Source: Methanobrevibacter sp.
Lineage (GTDB): Archaea; Methanobacteriota; Methanobacteria; Methanobacteriales; Methanobacteriaceae
Reading direction: 5' to 3'
Assembly (NCBI GenBank): GCA_016291275.1
Contig: JAEEWY010000051.1
Location: 1 to 9,252 of the forward strand
Length of the DNA stretch: 9,252 nt
Positions 1-6,058 of this stretch are shown in pieces. The position numbers and the translations under genes are program-made. The first letter of the stretch is position 1; each line of letters begins with the position of its first letter. The notes beneath the pieces were generated by a model that had not been told where the DNA came from, made no database searches, and saw nothing but the letters and a program-made list of their open reading frames with translations.

Positions 1-20
1 ATTTTATTATCCTTATACAT
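1..20 (-). CDS. possible 5' tip of a leftward gene, cut by window edge
   Basis: On the minus strand an ATG at 20-18 opens a frame that reads M-Y-K-D-N-K to the edge of the window. An AAAGGT lies 6 nt before the ATG, the same spacing as the ribosome-binding site of moeA in this window. Only six full codons are visible, so the product cannot be identified. An alternative reading begins further upstream at an ATG at 49-47, whose frame stops at a TAG at 37-35 but would join this frame if a run of six A residues (46-41) held one more A. Seen directly: the RBS-like string, the ATG and the short open frame. Everything else is inference. Confidence 0.2.
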
Positions 21-187
21 CTTATAACCTTTAGCTATTGTTTTTTCATTATATTTTCATTCATAATTTGAAAATAAATAATTTCTTCAAATTTTGTTTG
101 AATTTTAAAAAATATTATTAATTAAGACAAACTAATAATAGTATATTATTAATTAATATTAAATTTTATTAATTATAATAAATTAAT

Positions 188-204
188 AGAAAACAATTTA
201 TAAG
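188..204 (+). promoter_or_regulatory. candidate BRE/TATA promoter of hypD
   Basis: An A-rich stretch (AGAAAACAA) is followed by TTTATAAG at 197-204, which resembles an archaeal BRE plus TATA box. Transcription would be expected to begin about 25 nt downstream, near 222-228, giving a leader of about 60 nt. The whole 21-285 spacer is A/T-rich and holds other TATA-like strings, so the choice is tentative. I see no gene in the rest of the spacer. Confidence 0.35.
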
Positions 205-285
205 CAAATTAAAAACATATTTAAAAACAAATTCAAAATATGAATTAATCTGATAATTTATTATTAAGAAATTTAAGGTGTTATA

Positions 286-1338
286 ATGGCTAGTATGAAA
301 GAGATGGCTGATACTTTAATTAAAAGAATAAATGATTTAGCTACTCCTGTTAAAATTATGCATGTTTGTGGTTCCCATGAACATACCATTATGGAACACG
401 GTATAAGATCTTTGCTTCCTCCGGAAGTTGAGATTGTTGCAGGGCCAGGATGTCCTGTATGTGTTGTTCCTTCAAGAGAAATTGATGAATGTTTACAATT
501 GATAGAAAAAGGGGTTACTGTAACCACTTTTGGAGACATGTTGAGAGTGCCAGGTTCCAATGGTTCTCTTGCGGAGGCAAAAGCTGAAGGTGCAGACGTA
601 AGGGTTGTTTACGGTATTCCAAATGCTGTGGAAATTGCAGAAAAAGTAGATAATGATGTTGTATTCATGTCTGCAGGTTTTGAAACAACCGCTCCGGCAA
701 CTGCATCAGAATTATTGAAAAAGCCTCCTGAAAACTTTTCTATCGTTTCATGTCACAGATTGATTCCACCAGCTATTGACTTCTTGATCAATTCCGGTGA
801 AACCAATTTAAACGCTTTAATCGAACCGGGACATGTATGTACAATTTTAGGAACTGAACCATTTGAAAAGTTCTCAACTGAATACGGCATTCCTCAAGCG
901 GTGGCAGGTTTCAATCCATTGGATATATTGATGTCCGTTTACATGATCTTAAGACAAATTGACAATGGAACTCCAAGAATCGACAATGAATATAAACGTG
1001 CTGTAAGAACTGAAGGAAATGTCATTGGTAAAGAAATGATGGATGAGGTTTTCCATGTGGAAAGCAGAGAATGGAGAGGTTTCCCAAAAATCCCTAACTC
1101 CGTCTTGGAAGTAAATGATGAATTTGCTGAGTGGGATGCAAGAAAGAAATATGACATTGAAGTGAAAGATGTTACTGAAGCTCCTAAAGGATGTATTTGC
1201 GGACCTATCTTAAGAGGTATGGCAAAGCCAACTGACTGCAAATTGTTTAGAAAGGCATGTAATCCAATGCATCCAATCGGTGCATGTATGGTAAGTAAGG
1301 AAGGAACCTGTAACATTGCTCACAGATATAGCAGATAA
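286..1338 (+). CDS. hypD: HypD, [NiFe]-hydrogenase maturation protein
   Basis: HypD is an iron-sulfur scaffold protein. With HypC it assembles the Fe(CN)2CO unit of the [NiFe] hydrogenase active site, taking cyanide ligands from HypE/HypF; it acts in the cytoplasm. The 350-residue length is typical. Visible family signatures are HVCGSHEHT with Cys28, GPGCPVCV with Cys56 and Cys59, and a cysteine-rich C-terminus (Cys303, 305, 318, 325, 334, 342) containing CICGPILRG, where the family holds its [4Fe-4S] cluster. The start is the ATG placed 5 nt after AAGGTG (275-280). No other hyp gene is present in the window, so hypD stands apart from hypC/E/F here. The next gene starts 55 nt downstream on the same strand, so co-transcription is possible. 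In a hydrogenotrophic methanogen the likely clients are the F420-reducing, Mvh and Ech/Eha/Ehb-type hydrogenases; that last point is inferred from the lineage. Confidence 0.96.
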   Translation: MASMKEMADTLIKRINDLATPVKIMHVCGSHEHTIMEHGIRSLLPPEVEIVAGPGCPVCVVPSREIDECLQLIEKGVTVTTFGDMLRVPGSNGSLAEAKAEGADVRVVYGIPNAVEIAEKVDNDVVFMSAGFETTAPATASELLKKPPENFSIVSCHRLIPPAIDFLINSGETNLNALIEPGHVCTILGTEPFEKFSTEYGIPQAVAGFNPLDILMSVYMILRQIDNGTPRIDNEYKRAVRTEGNVIGKEMMDEVFHVESREWRGFPKIPNSVLEVNDEFAEWDARKKYDIEVKDVTEAPKGCICGPILRGMAKPTDCKLFRKACNPMHPIGACMVSKEGTCNIAHRYSR

Positions 1339-1393
1339 TAAACATTTTATTTTAATAGTTTTTTATACAATCACTTTTTAAGGGTTTGAAAAC

Positions 1394-2098
1394 ATGGTAA
1401 AAATAGAAGCGATAGCTGTAGATGTTGATGGAACAATTACAGATGGAAGAAGAAGAGTTTGTCATAGTGCATTGGATGCTCTTCGTAAGGCAGAAGATGC
1501 AGGAATTCCAGTAATAATTGCTACTGGAAACATTTCACACTTTGCCTATGCAGTGGCTACACTTGTTGGAACTACCGGAGGATTGGTTTGTGAAAATGGC
1601 GGAGTAATTTACCAAGATGGATATAATGATAATAGGGTAATTGTTTTAGGAGACATTTCCAAAGCTCAAAAGGCTTATGATTTTTTACTTGAGAAGTTTG
1701 GTGAGGATATTCCATTTAAGATTGTAGAGGATTCTGATGCAAGAGTATCTGAAATCTGTTTCTACAAGAATATGGATTCAGAGCCACTTAAAGAGCTACT
1801 CCAAGACTTTGATGTGGAAATTTATGACAGTGGATTTGCACTTCACTTGACAGATCCTGATGTTGACAAGGGAACAGGACTTGCTGAATTGGCTAAGCTC
1901 TTGGATTACAATATTGAAAACATGATGTGCATTGGGGATAGTGAAAATGACATTGACTTTTTACGTGCTGCAGGATTTAAGGTTGCAGTTGCTAATGCAT
2001 GTGATGAGCTAAAGGAAATCGCTGATTACGTTTGTGAGAATAAGTACGGTGATGGAGTAGCCGAAGCTATTGATAAATTTGTTTTTACTGAGGATTAA
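1394..2098 (+). CDS. archaeal HAD-superfamily phosphatase, phosphoglycolate phosphatase type
   Basis: This 234-residue protein is a haloacid-dehalogenase fold phosphatase with a Cof-like (C2) cap, most like the archaeal phosphoglycolate phosphatases (Thermoplasma TA0175 type). All four HAD motifs are visible: motif I DVDGT with the nucleophile Asp10 and Asp12; motif II IIATGN with Thr44; motif III Lys159 in DPDVDKGTG; motif IV GDSENDIDFL with Asp182 and Asp186 for Mg2+. The cap lies between motifs II and III, roughly residues 80-155. The expected reaction is dephosphorylation of 2-phosphoglycolate, but related enzymes accept other small sugar phosphates and the substrate cannot be read from sequence. 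The ATG lies 9 nt after AGGG (1381-1384). It sits between hypD and the pmbA-like gene, all rightward. Its stop codon lies inside a small palindrome (2093-2105) followed by six T residues. Confidence 0.88.
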   Translation: MVKIEAIAVDVDGTITDGRRRVCHSALDALRKAEDAGIPVIIATGNISHFAYAVATLVGTTGGLVCENGGVIYQDGYNDNRVIVLGDISKAQKAYDFLLEKFGEDIPFKIVEDSDARVSEICFYKNMDSEPLKELLQDFDVEIYDSGFALHLTDPDVDKGTGLAELAKLLDYNIENMMCIGDSENDIDFLRAAGFKVAVANACDELKEIADYVCENKYGDGVAEAIDKFVFTED

Positions 2099-2117
2099 TT
2101 TAATCATATTCTTTTTT
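2093..2117 (+). terminator. palindrome over the phosphatase stop codon plus T6
   Basis: GATTAA-T-TTAATC (2093-2105) is a perfect 13-bp palindrome that contains the TAA stop of the phosphatase gene, and a run of six T follows at 2112-2117. As RNA it would fold as a 5-bp stem with a 3-nt loop. This could be a weak intrinsic terminator or processing site, but TTAATTAA-like strings are common in such AT-rich DNA. Confidence 0.3.
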
Positions 2118-2122
2118 AATGT

Positions 2123-2127
2123 GTGAT
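2123..2127 (+). promoter_or_regulatory. ribosome-binding site deciding the pmbA-like start
   Basis: GTGAT lies so that its GTG ends 5 nt before the ATG at 2131, the same spacing as the GGTG cores of hypD, rio1 and the GyrI-like gene. An in-frame ATG at 2119 overlaps this site and has no ribosome-binding site of its own. I therefore start the gene at 2131. Confidence 0.5.
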
Positions 2128-2130
2128 AAT

Positions 2131-3435
2131 ATGTTATATGAATTGGCTGAAGAGGCAAAAAGGGAAATTTCAAAGTATTCAGACAATTATGAAATCTATT
2201 TGGAAAACACTGAATTGCTTCAATTGGATTCCCAAAAGACTGATTTGAATTTTGCAAAAGAGGAAATTAGCTTAGGCATTGGTATAAGAGTTATTAAAGA
2301 CGGTTCAGTGGGTTTTGCTTTCACATCAGATATGGGTGAAATTGCAAAGACTTGTGAAAATGCTTATTTAAACTCTAAACTTAATTCAAAGGATGAAAAC
2401 TTCTCTTTTGCAGAAGTGGAAAAATTACCTAAAATCAATGGAACTTTTGATAAGAAGTTCCAGGAAATTGATTTGGATGAACTAACAAGTTCCCTCAAGT
2501 CTGTGTTAAACTGCATTGAAGATAATGGTTGTCAAACCACTTCAGGTGGCTTTTCAGCAGCAGAAGGTGAAGTCTTGATTGTAAATTCCAATGGTGTTGA
2601 AGCTTATGACAAATCCACCGGTTTTGCATTAGGTGTTTCAATAAATGCAATGAAAGATGGTGATTTAGCAACTGCTTATGACTCTGTTTCATCATGTCTT
2701 TATGATTTGGATGGAATCAAATTAGCTGAAGACTTATGCGATTTGGCAAAGTCCTCATTAGATGGAGAGCATATTGAAACTTCAGATAAGGATGTCATAT
2801 TGGATTATCATGCAGTAACTGGACTTCTCTCCACATTCATGAGTGGTTTCAGTGCAGATAATGTTCAAAGAGGAAGGTCAAGACTCGCTGGCAAAATCGG
2901 TGAGAAAATAGTCACTGAAGGCCTTTCCATTTATGATGACGGCACTGTTGATGGCGGTTTGAACTCTGGAGTAAGTGATGATGAAGGAACTGCTTCAAGA
3001 AGAACTACTTTAGTTGAGGAAGGTGTCCTTAAAGGATATTTATATGATATTTATACAGCTAATAAGGATGGAGTTAAAAGTACCTCCAATGGATTTAGAG
3101 GGTCATATGCTGGAACTCCTTCTGTAAGCGGTTCAAATATTATTTTTGACTTTAAAGATCATGTAATTGAAGATGAAATAAGAGATGCATTCTGGGTCAC
3201 TGATGTTTTAGGTGCACATACTGCAAATCCTATCACTGGTGACTTTTCAGTGGAAGCAAGCAACTCATTTTTAATCGATAAAGGTGTCAAAAAACCTATT
3301 AAAAAAGCTATGATTTCAGGCAATATCTACGATTTGTTAGGTGATGCAGTAGCTGTAGGTGAAGATACAAAGCAAAGAGGATCTTTTATTATTCCTAAAT
3401 TGCTTTTACATGATGTAAGAGTGGTGGGTAATTAA
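2131..3435 (+). CDS. PmbA/TldE-family protein (TldD-paralogous subunit without zinc motif)
   Basis: The 434-residue protein belongs to the TldD/PmbA (TldE) family. In bacteria TldD and TldE form a heteromeric metalloprotease that opens the linear part of precursor peptides such as microcin B17 and degrades unfolded peptides. The catalytic TldD subunit carries HExxxH for zinc. Here the corresponding segment reads YHAVTG (about residues 226-231), so the zinc ligands are missing and this is the TldE/PmbA-type, non-catalytic partner. Other family signatures are YTANKDGVKSTSNG (about 308-321) and VTDVLGAHTANPITGDFSVEASN (about 356-378, written here in pieces as VTDVLG, NPITGDFSVEASN). No TldD partner is in this window. 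Archaea often carry both paralogs, and their natural substrate is unknown. An upstream in-frame ATG at 2119 would add four residues. The gene ends in a GC-rich hairpin facing the convergent leftward genes. Confidence 0.88.
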   Translation: MLYELAEEAKREISKYSDNYEIYLENTELLQLDSQKTDLNFAKEEISLGIGIRVIKDGSVGFAFTSDMGEIAKTCENAYLNSKLNSKDENFSFAEVEKLPKINGTFDKKFQEIDLDELTSSLKSVLNCIEDNGCQTTSGGFSAAEGEVLIVNSNGVEAYDKSTGFALGVSINAMKDGDLATAYDSVSSCLYDLDGIKLAEDLCDLAKSSLDGEHIETSDKDVILDYHAVTGLLSTFMSGFSADNVQRGRSRLAGKIGEKIVTEGLSIYDDGTVDGGLNSGVSDDEGTASRRTTLVEEGVLKGYLYDIYTANKDGVKSTSNGFRGSYAGTPSVSGSNIIFDFKDHVIEDEIRDAFWVTDVLGAHTANPITGDFSVEASNSFLIDKGVKKPIKKAMISGNIYDLLGDAVAVGEDTKQRGSFIIPKLLLHDVRVVGN

Positions 3436-3458
3436 TCCCACCTAAAAATAATTTTTTA
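3423..3458 (+). terminator. hairpin terminator overlapping the pmbA-like stop codon
   Basis: GGTGGG (3423-3428) pairs perfectly with CCCACC (3437-3442) around an 8-nt loop, TAATTAAT, that contains the TAA stop codon. A run of six T follows shortly after, near 3452-3458. A six-pair stem with five G-C pairs is striking in this AT-rich setting. It looks like an intrinsic terminator between convergent genes. The stem itself is seen directly; its function is inferred. Confidence 0.6.
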
Positions 3459-3471
3459 TATCTTATTTTGG

Positions 3472-3489
3472 TAAATAAAATTTTATTTA
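3472..3489. terminator. 18-bp perfect palindrome between convergent genes
   Basis: TAAATAAAATTTTATTTA is a perfect palindrome in the 62-bp gap between the pmbA-like gene and the 97-residue leftward gene, ending 9 nt past the latter's stop. It reads the same on both strands and could terminate either gene. It is all A/T, so chance is a real alternative. Confidence 0.35.
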
Positions 3490-3497
3490 TTCTATTT

Positions 3498-3791
3498 TTA
3501 TAAATGCTTAAATCTTTCATTGATTTTCTTATCCAATTCCTTCATTTTTCTATCAATTCTTTTTGTATCAGTTTTATATGCTTTTGACACTTTTTTATTT
3601 ATTTCCTTTTCCTTTTGCTTTAGGTTCTTATTGAATTTAGAGGTTTTGGTGTCAAAGGCATCTTGGAGGAAGTTTTCAAGTTCGTCTTGAGATGAGAAGT
3701 CTGCAAAGTTTTTTTCTATTATTTTATCTACTTTTTCATTAAGTTTTTCCTCTTCCTTTTTAGTCATTTTTTTACTCTTCTCTTTAGCCAT
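3498..3791 (-). CDS. small highly charged coiled-coil protein of unknown function
   Basis: I do not recognise this 97-residue protein. It is very rich in Lys, Glu and Asp, with no Cys or Trp, no signal peptide and no membrane segment. Two helical, coiled-coil-like parts (about residues 8-28 and 52-97, with repeats such as KMKELDKKINE) flank a middle segment FADFSSQDELENFLQDAFD (about 29-47). The composition suggests a soluble helical protein that could bind nucleic acid or oligomerise; that is inference only. It is probably real, because AGGA lies 9 nt before the ATG, the frame fills a gap between two other genes, and codon use is like its neighbours. It follows the GyrI-like gene by 56 nt on the same strand and may be co-transcribed with it. 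Its 3' end faces the pmbA-like gene. Confidence 0.72.
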   Translation of the reverse strand: MAKEKSKKMTKKEEEKLNEKVDKIIEKNFADFSSQDELENFLQDAFDTKTSKFNKNLKQKEKEINKKVSKAYKTDTKRIDRKMKELDKKINERFKHL

Positions 3792-3839
3792 TTTATCATT
3801 TCCTTCTGTAGATTTAATAGAATTTGAGATTTAAGGGAG

Positions 3840-3854
3840 GGGATGATTTATCCC
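3840..3854 (-). terminator. short GC hairpin around the stop of the GyrI-like gene
   Basis: On the minus strand GGGAT pairs with ATCCC around a 5-nt loop, and the TAA stop codon (3850-3848) lies at the stem-loop junction. No strong T-run follows, so this is not a textbook terminator. It might slow readthrough into the downstream 97-codon gene or mark a processing site. Confidence 0.35.
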
Positions 3855-4318
3855 ATTTTGATAACTGGCAATTGAATTTCGGTTACCAAGTCATCTTCAT
3901 TATCCACTTCATATTTGCTTTTTATGTAAATTTCTTTTGGAGAGCCGATAATGTCGTATTTGTTTTCAATGGAGTATTCAGCCATAATATTATAACTTTC
4001 TTGAATATTGTCTAAACTTCCATTGTGGATTCCGGATAATACCTTGTGTTCGATTAATGTTACGATTCTTATTTCTTCGGTTTCATCAGGGTCTAATTCA
4101 GGATTGATTGGAATTCCTACATCATATACAACTTCATTTTCCTTAGCGGTTCTTGGGTTATTGTAGAATATTGCAAATAATTCTCCAGCAGTTTCGATTT
4201 CTTCAATTTCAACCCAGCCAGTTAATTTAGAAACCAAAACATCCATATCTTTTAGAGCTCCCTTATAATTCATAATAGCTACTTTTTGATCTGCCATAGT
4301 TTTTTCTTTAATTTCCAT
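3848..4318 (-). CDS. GyrI-like (AraC effector-binding type) small-molecule-binding protein
   Basis: This 156-residue protein is a stand-alone GyrI-like domain, the fold used for small-molecule binding by BmrR/AraC-type regulators and by the gyrase inhibitor GyrI/SbmC. Recognisable parts in order are an N-terminal strand before MNYKG (16-20), the central FAIFYNNP (48-55) and VVYDVGIPI (63-71), then HNGSLDNIQESYN (98-110) and the closing TEIQLPV (146-152), whose Glu is typical of the ligand pocket. There is no helix-turn-helix, so it is not a DNA-binding regulator on its own. Stand-alone members bind or hydrolyse cyclic or hydrophobic compounds, and the ligand cannot be read here. The start is the ATG 5 nt after AGGTG (4328-4324); a second ATG at codon 8 lacks such a site. 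It lies 112 nt downstream of moeA and upstream of the coiled-coil gene, all leftward. Confidence 0.8.
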   Translation of the reverse strand: MEIKEKTMADQKVAIMNYKGALKDMDVLVSKLTGWVEIEEIETAGELFAIFYNNPRTAKENEVVYDVGIPINPELDPDETEEIRIVTLIEHKVLSGIHNGSLDNIQESYNIMAEYSIENKYDIIGSPKEIYIKSKYEVDNEDDLVTEIQLPVIKMG

Positions 4319-4360
4319 GTTTACACCTGATAATTATAATGATATCTCTTTTTTATAATT

Positions 4361-4419
4361 TATAATTTTTAAATTTATAATTCTTGAATTATAATTTTTG
4401 AATTTATATTTTTAAAATT
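4361..4419. repeat. four degenerate 15-bp tandem repeats downstream of moeA
   Basis: The units at 4361-4375, 4376-4390, 4390-4404 and 4405-4419 read TATAATTTTTAAATT, TATAATTCTTGAATT, TATAATTTTTGAATT and TATATTTTTAAAATT. They fill about half of the 112-bp gap between moeA and the GyrI-like gene. On the minus strand they supply TATA-like strings and could hold the GyrI-like promoter. They are nearly pure A/T, so the repeat may be simple slippage. Confidence 0.5.
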
Positions 4420-4430
4420 TTAATTTTAAT

Positions 4431-5675
4431 TTAATTAAAGAGGATTACTTCGACTTCCTCTCCTTCTTCAAGCAATTCTGTCTGTTTAGAGACTTTTGTA
4501 TATCCTGCCGCACTTGCAAGTGAGAATATGGCTCCAGAGTCTTTGAATATTGGAATCACATCGTTGCCTTCCACTCTAACCAATTGATATTGCATCCTAC
4601 CAATTGGTGAATGAATTCTTCTTTTCAAGGTTCCTTTAATTGTTCTTTGCTCTTCCTCATCTTTGTAGCCCGCTAATTTCTTAATTGCTGGTGCAACAAA
4701 TACATTGAAGATTACAATTGCAGAAACAGGATTTCCAGGAAGTCCAATTACTATTTTTTCATCTACCACTCCGAGAATGGTTGGCTTTCCAGGTTGCACA
4801 GTAATTCCATGAATATGAACTTCTCCAAGTTCATCAAGAATATGTCTGATATTGTCTCCAACTCCTGCAGAGGTTCCGCCAGAGCATAGCAAGATGTCAC
4901 ATTCTTTCAATGAGTCTTGAATTTTAGCCTTTAAGTCATCATAAACGTCTTTAACGATACCTAAGCATTCTCCTTCTCCACCACAGTTGTCTACACCTGC
5001 CTTAATCATTTCGCTGTTTACATCATAGATCTTTCCAGGCTTCAATTCTTCCTGATTGGTCAATAATTCATTTCCAGTTGAGATGATTCCGACTTTAGGT
5101 TTCTTATACACTTCAACAGTGTCTATTCCTTGAGCGGCTATCACTCCTATTTTTGGAGGATTGAGCAAAATGTTTTCTTCAAGAATTGTCTGTCCTTTTT
5201 TAACATCAGATCCTTTTTGTCCAATGTCTTGGGAAGGGGTCACGCTTGTCAATATTTCAATCTCGTCTTCTTCGAGTTCATCATTGTCTTCTGGCCTATT
5301 GGAGAATTCCACCATAACAACTGCGTCTGCACCTTCTGGAATAGGTGCACCTGTACTTATCTCTACACATTTTCCAAGCTCTACAGTTTTATCAGTGAAA
5401 GATCCTGCCTCTAAAAAGTCGATGACCTTAAGTTTTTTAGGATTTTCCTCATTAACACCATAACTGTCTTCTGACTTTATTGCAAAACCGTCTTTCAAGG
5501 ATCTGTTAAATGGTGGAAAATCGATTTTACTTTCAATTTTACTGAATGTAATTCTATTGTTGCTTTCTGCTATATCAATGATTTCAGATTGTGGAGTATA
5601 GTATTCATTAAACTTTTCATTAATGATTTCTTTTGCTTCATCTACTTCCTTTATCTTTAAAAATTCTACACCCAT
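4431..5675 (-). CDS. moeA: MoeA, molybdopterin molybdenumtransferase
   Basis: MoeA inserts molybdate (or tungstate) into adenylylated molybdopterin, the last general step of Mo/W cofactor synthesis. In a methanogen the cofactor serves formylmethanofuran dehydrogenase and, if present, formate dehydrogenase. The 414-residue protein has the normal four-part layout: an N-terminal domain with RSLKDGFAI (about 58-66, Asp62 at the family's conserved acidic position) and EISTGAPIPEGADAVV (105-120); the molybdopterin-binding domain with VGIISTGNELL (195-205), CSGGTSAGVGD (264-274), QPGKP (294-298) and GLPGNPVSA (311-319); and a C-terminal beta domain (about 345-414). The ATG at 5675-5673 lies 6 nt after AAAGGT (5687-5682). 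An in-frame TTG at 5690 overlaps that site and is rejected. A 17-bp palindrome lies 27 nt upstream of the start, so repression by a metal or oxyanion sensor is plausible. The other moa/mob genes are not in the window. Confidence 0.95.
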   Translation of the reverse strand: MGVEFLKIKEVDEAKEIINEKFNEYYTPQSEIIDIAESNNRITFSKIESKIDFPPFNRSLKDGFAIKSEDSYGVNEENPKKLKVIDFLEAGSFTDKTVELGKCVEISTGAPIPEGADAVVMVEFSNRPEDNDELEEDEIEILTSVTPSQDIGQKGSDVKKGQTILEENILLNPPKIGVIAAQGIDTVEVYKKPKVGIISTGNELLTNQEELKPGKIYDVNSEMIKAGVDNCGGEGECLGIVKDVYDDLKAKIQDSLKECDILLCSGGTSAGVGDNIRHILDELGEVHIHGITVQPGKPTILGVVDEKIVIGLPGNPVSAIVIFNVFVAPAIKKLAGYKDEEEQRTIKGTLKRRIHSPIGRMQYQLVRVEGNDVIPIFKDSGAIFSLASAAGYTKVSKQTELLEEGEEVEVILFN

Positions 5676-5701
5676 TGTATTACCTTTCAAATTTTAAAAA
5701 A

Positions 5702-5718
5702 TTAATGATAATCATTAA
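5702..5718. promoter_or_regulatory. 17-bp perfect palindrome, candidate operator of moeA
   Basis: TTAATGATAATCATTAA is a perfect inverted repeat around one central A, 27 nt upstream of the moeA ATG. Its core AATGATAATCATT is identical to the core of the bacterial Fur box (GATAATGATAATCATTATC). On the moeA strand a TATA-like TTTTATTAAATAAT lies just upstream (5734-5721), so the palindrome would cover the region between the TATA box and the transcription start, a typical place for a repressor. Binding protein and signal are not known; a Fur, DtxR or molybdate-type regulator could fit. Confidence 0.5.
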
Positions 5719-5836
5719 AAATTATTTAATAAAATTATCTTAAAAATTTTATTTTAATAATATGTTATATTTAATAATATATTAATTGATATATTTTATA
5801 TTATGTATTTTTGTATAAAATTTTCATCTGAAAAAT
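5719..5836. other. left part of the divergent spacer, no gene seen
   Basis: The 383-bp spacer between moeA and aIF1A holds no convincing ORF or stable GC-rich RNA. This part contains the probable moeA TATA box (about 5721-5734) and many A/T strings such as 5760-5810 that cannot be told apart from background. The right part is described as the aIF1A promoter and leader. Confidence 0.5.
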
Positions 5837-5852
5837 CAAAACCTTTATAAAT
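5837..5852 (+). promoter_or_regulatory. candidate BRE/TATA promoter of aIF1A
   Basis: CAAAACC followed by TTTATAAAT (5844-5852) is the best archaeal BRE/TATA match in the divergent spacer. The expected start of transcription is near 5870-5875, which would give an unusually long leader of about 185 nt before the aIF1A start. A nearer promoter cannot be ruled out in such AT-rich sequence. Confidence 0.45.
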
Positions 5853-5871
5853 TATCTTGTTAGTATTTATA

Positions 5872-5967
5872 TTAAGAAATATATAATATATAATAATAAA
5901 TTATTAGCGATATTTCTTAAACAATAATTTAAACGAAAATTTACAATTTATTTAGAACATTGTTTAA
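5872..5967 (+). repeat. two overlapping inverted repeats in the aIF1A leader
   Basis: TTAAGAAATAT (5872-5882) pairs perfectly with ATATTTCTTAA (5910-5920), and inside it TAATAA-A-TTATTA (5894-5906) forms an inner palindrome. TTAAACAAT (5917-5925) pairs perfectly with ATTGTTTAA (5959-5967). The two structures share bases 5917-5920 and so exclude each other. They begin where transcription from the candidate promoter would begin. A regulatory leader is possible; the A/T bias makes chance repeats likely enough to keep confidence low. Confidence 0.4.
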
Positions 5968-6045
5968 TCAAATATTAATTTATTATTAAATCTTTTATGA
6001 ACTGATTTATTAGAATGATGTGTTATTAAATTTTGGAGAATGAGC

Positions 6046-6053
6046 AGGAGGAG
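6046..6053 (+). promoter_or_regulatory. strong ribosome-binding site deciding a TTG start (aIF1A)
   Basis: AGGAGGAG ends 5 nt before the TTG at 6059. No ATG in the right frame exists nearby, and the protein from this TTG has the normal aIF1A N-terminus, so the TTG start is well supported. Confidence 0.75.
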
Positions 6054-6058
6054 AATTT

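Noticed and set aside
113..156. Exact 13-bp direct repeat TATTATTAATTAA (113-125 and 144-156) upstream of hypD
   Set aside because: Pure A/T in an extremely A/T-rich spacer; similar strings recur by chance, and the position shows no further organisation.
273..1316. Leftward open frames antisense to hypD (273-560 and 939-1316)
   Set aside because: They lie wholly or nearly wholly opposite the well-supported hypD frame, show no family motif and lack a convincing ribosome-binding site; they mirror hypD codon use.
4319..4352. Imperfect dyad upstream of the GyrI-like gene (GATAATTATAATGATATC) as a second copy of the moeA palindrome
   Set aside because: It shares GATAAT and ATGAT strings with the moeA palindrome but is not symmetric in the same way, so the similarity is likely A/T background.
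5130..5463. Rightward open frames opposite moeA (94 and 100 codons)
   Set aside because: Low-complexity Ser/Phe-rich translations with no RBS, fully inside the moeA gene on the other strand.
5676..5690. TTG at 5690 as the moeA start
   Set aside because: The five extra codons overlap the AAAGGT ribosome-binding site of the ATG at 5675, which has normal spacing.
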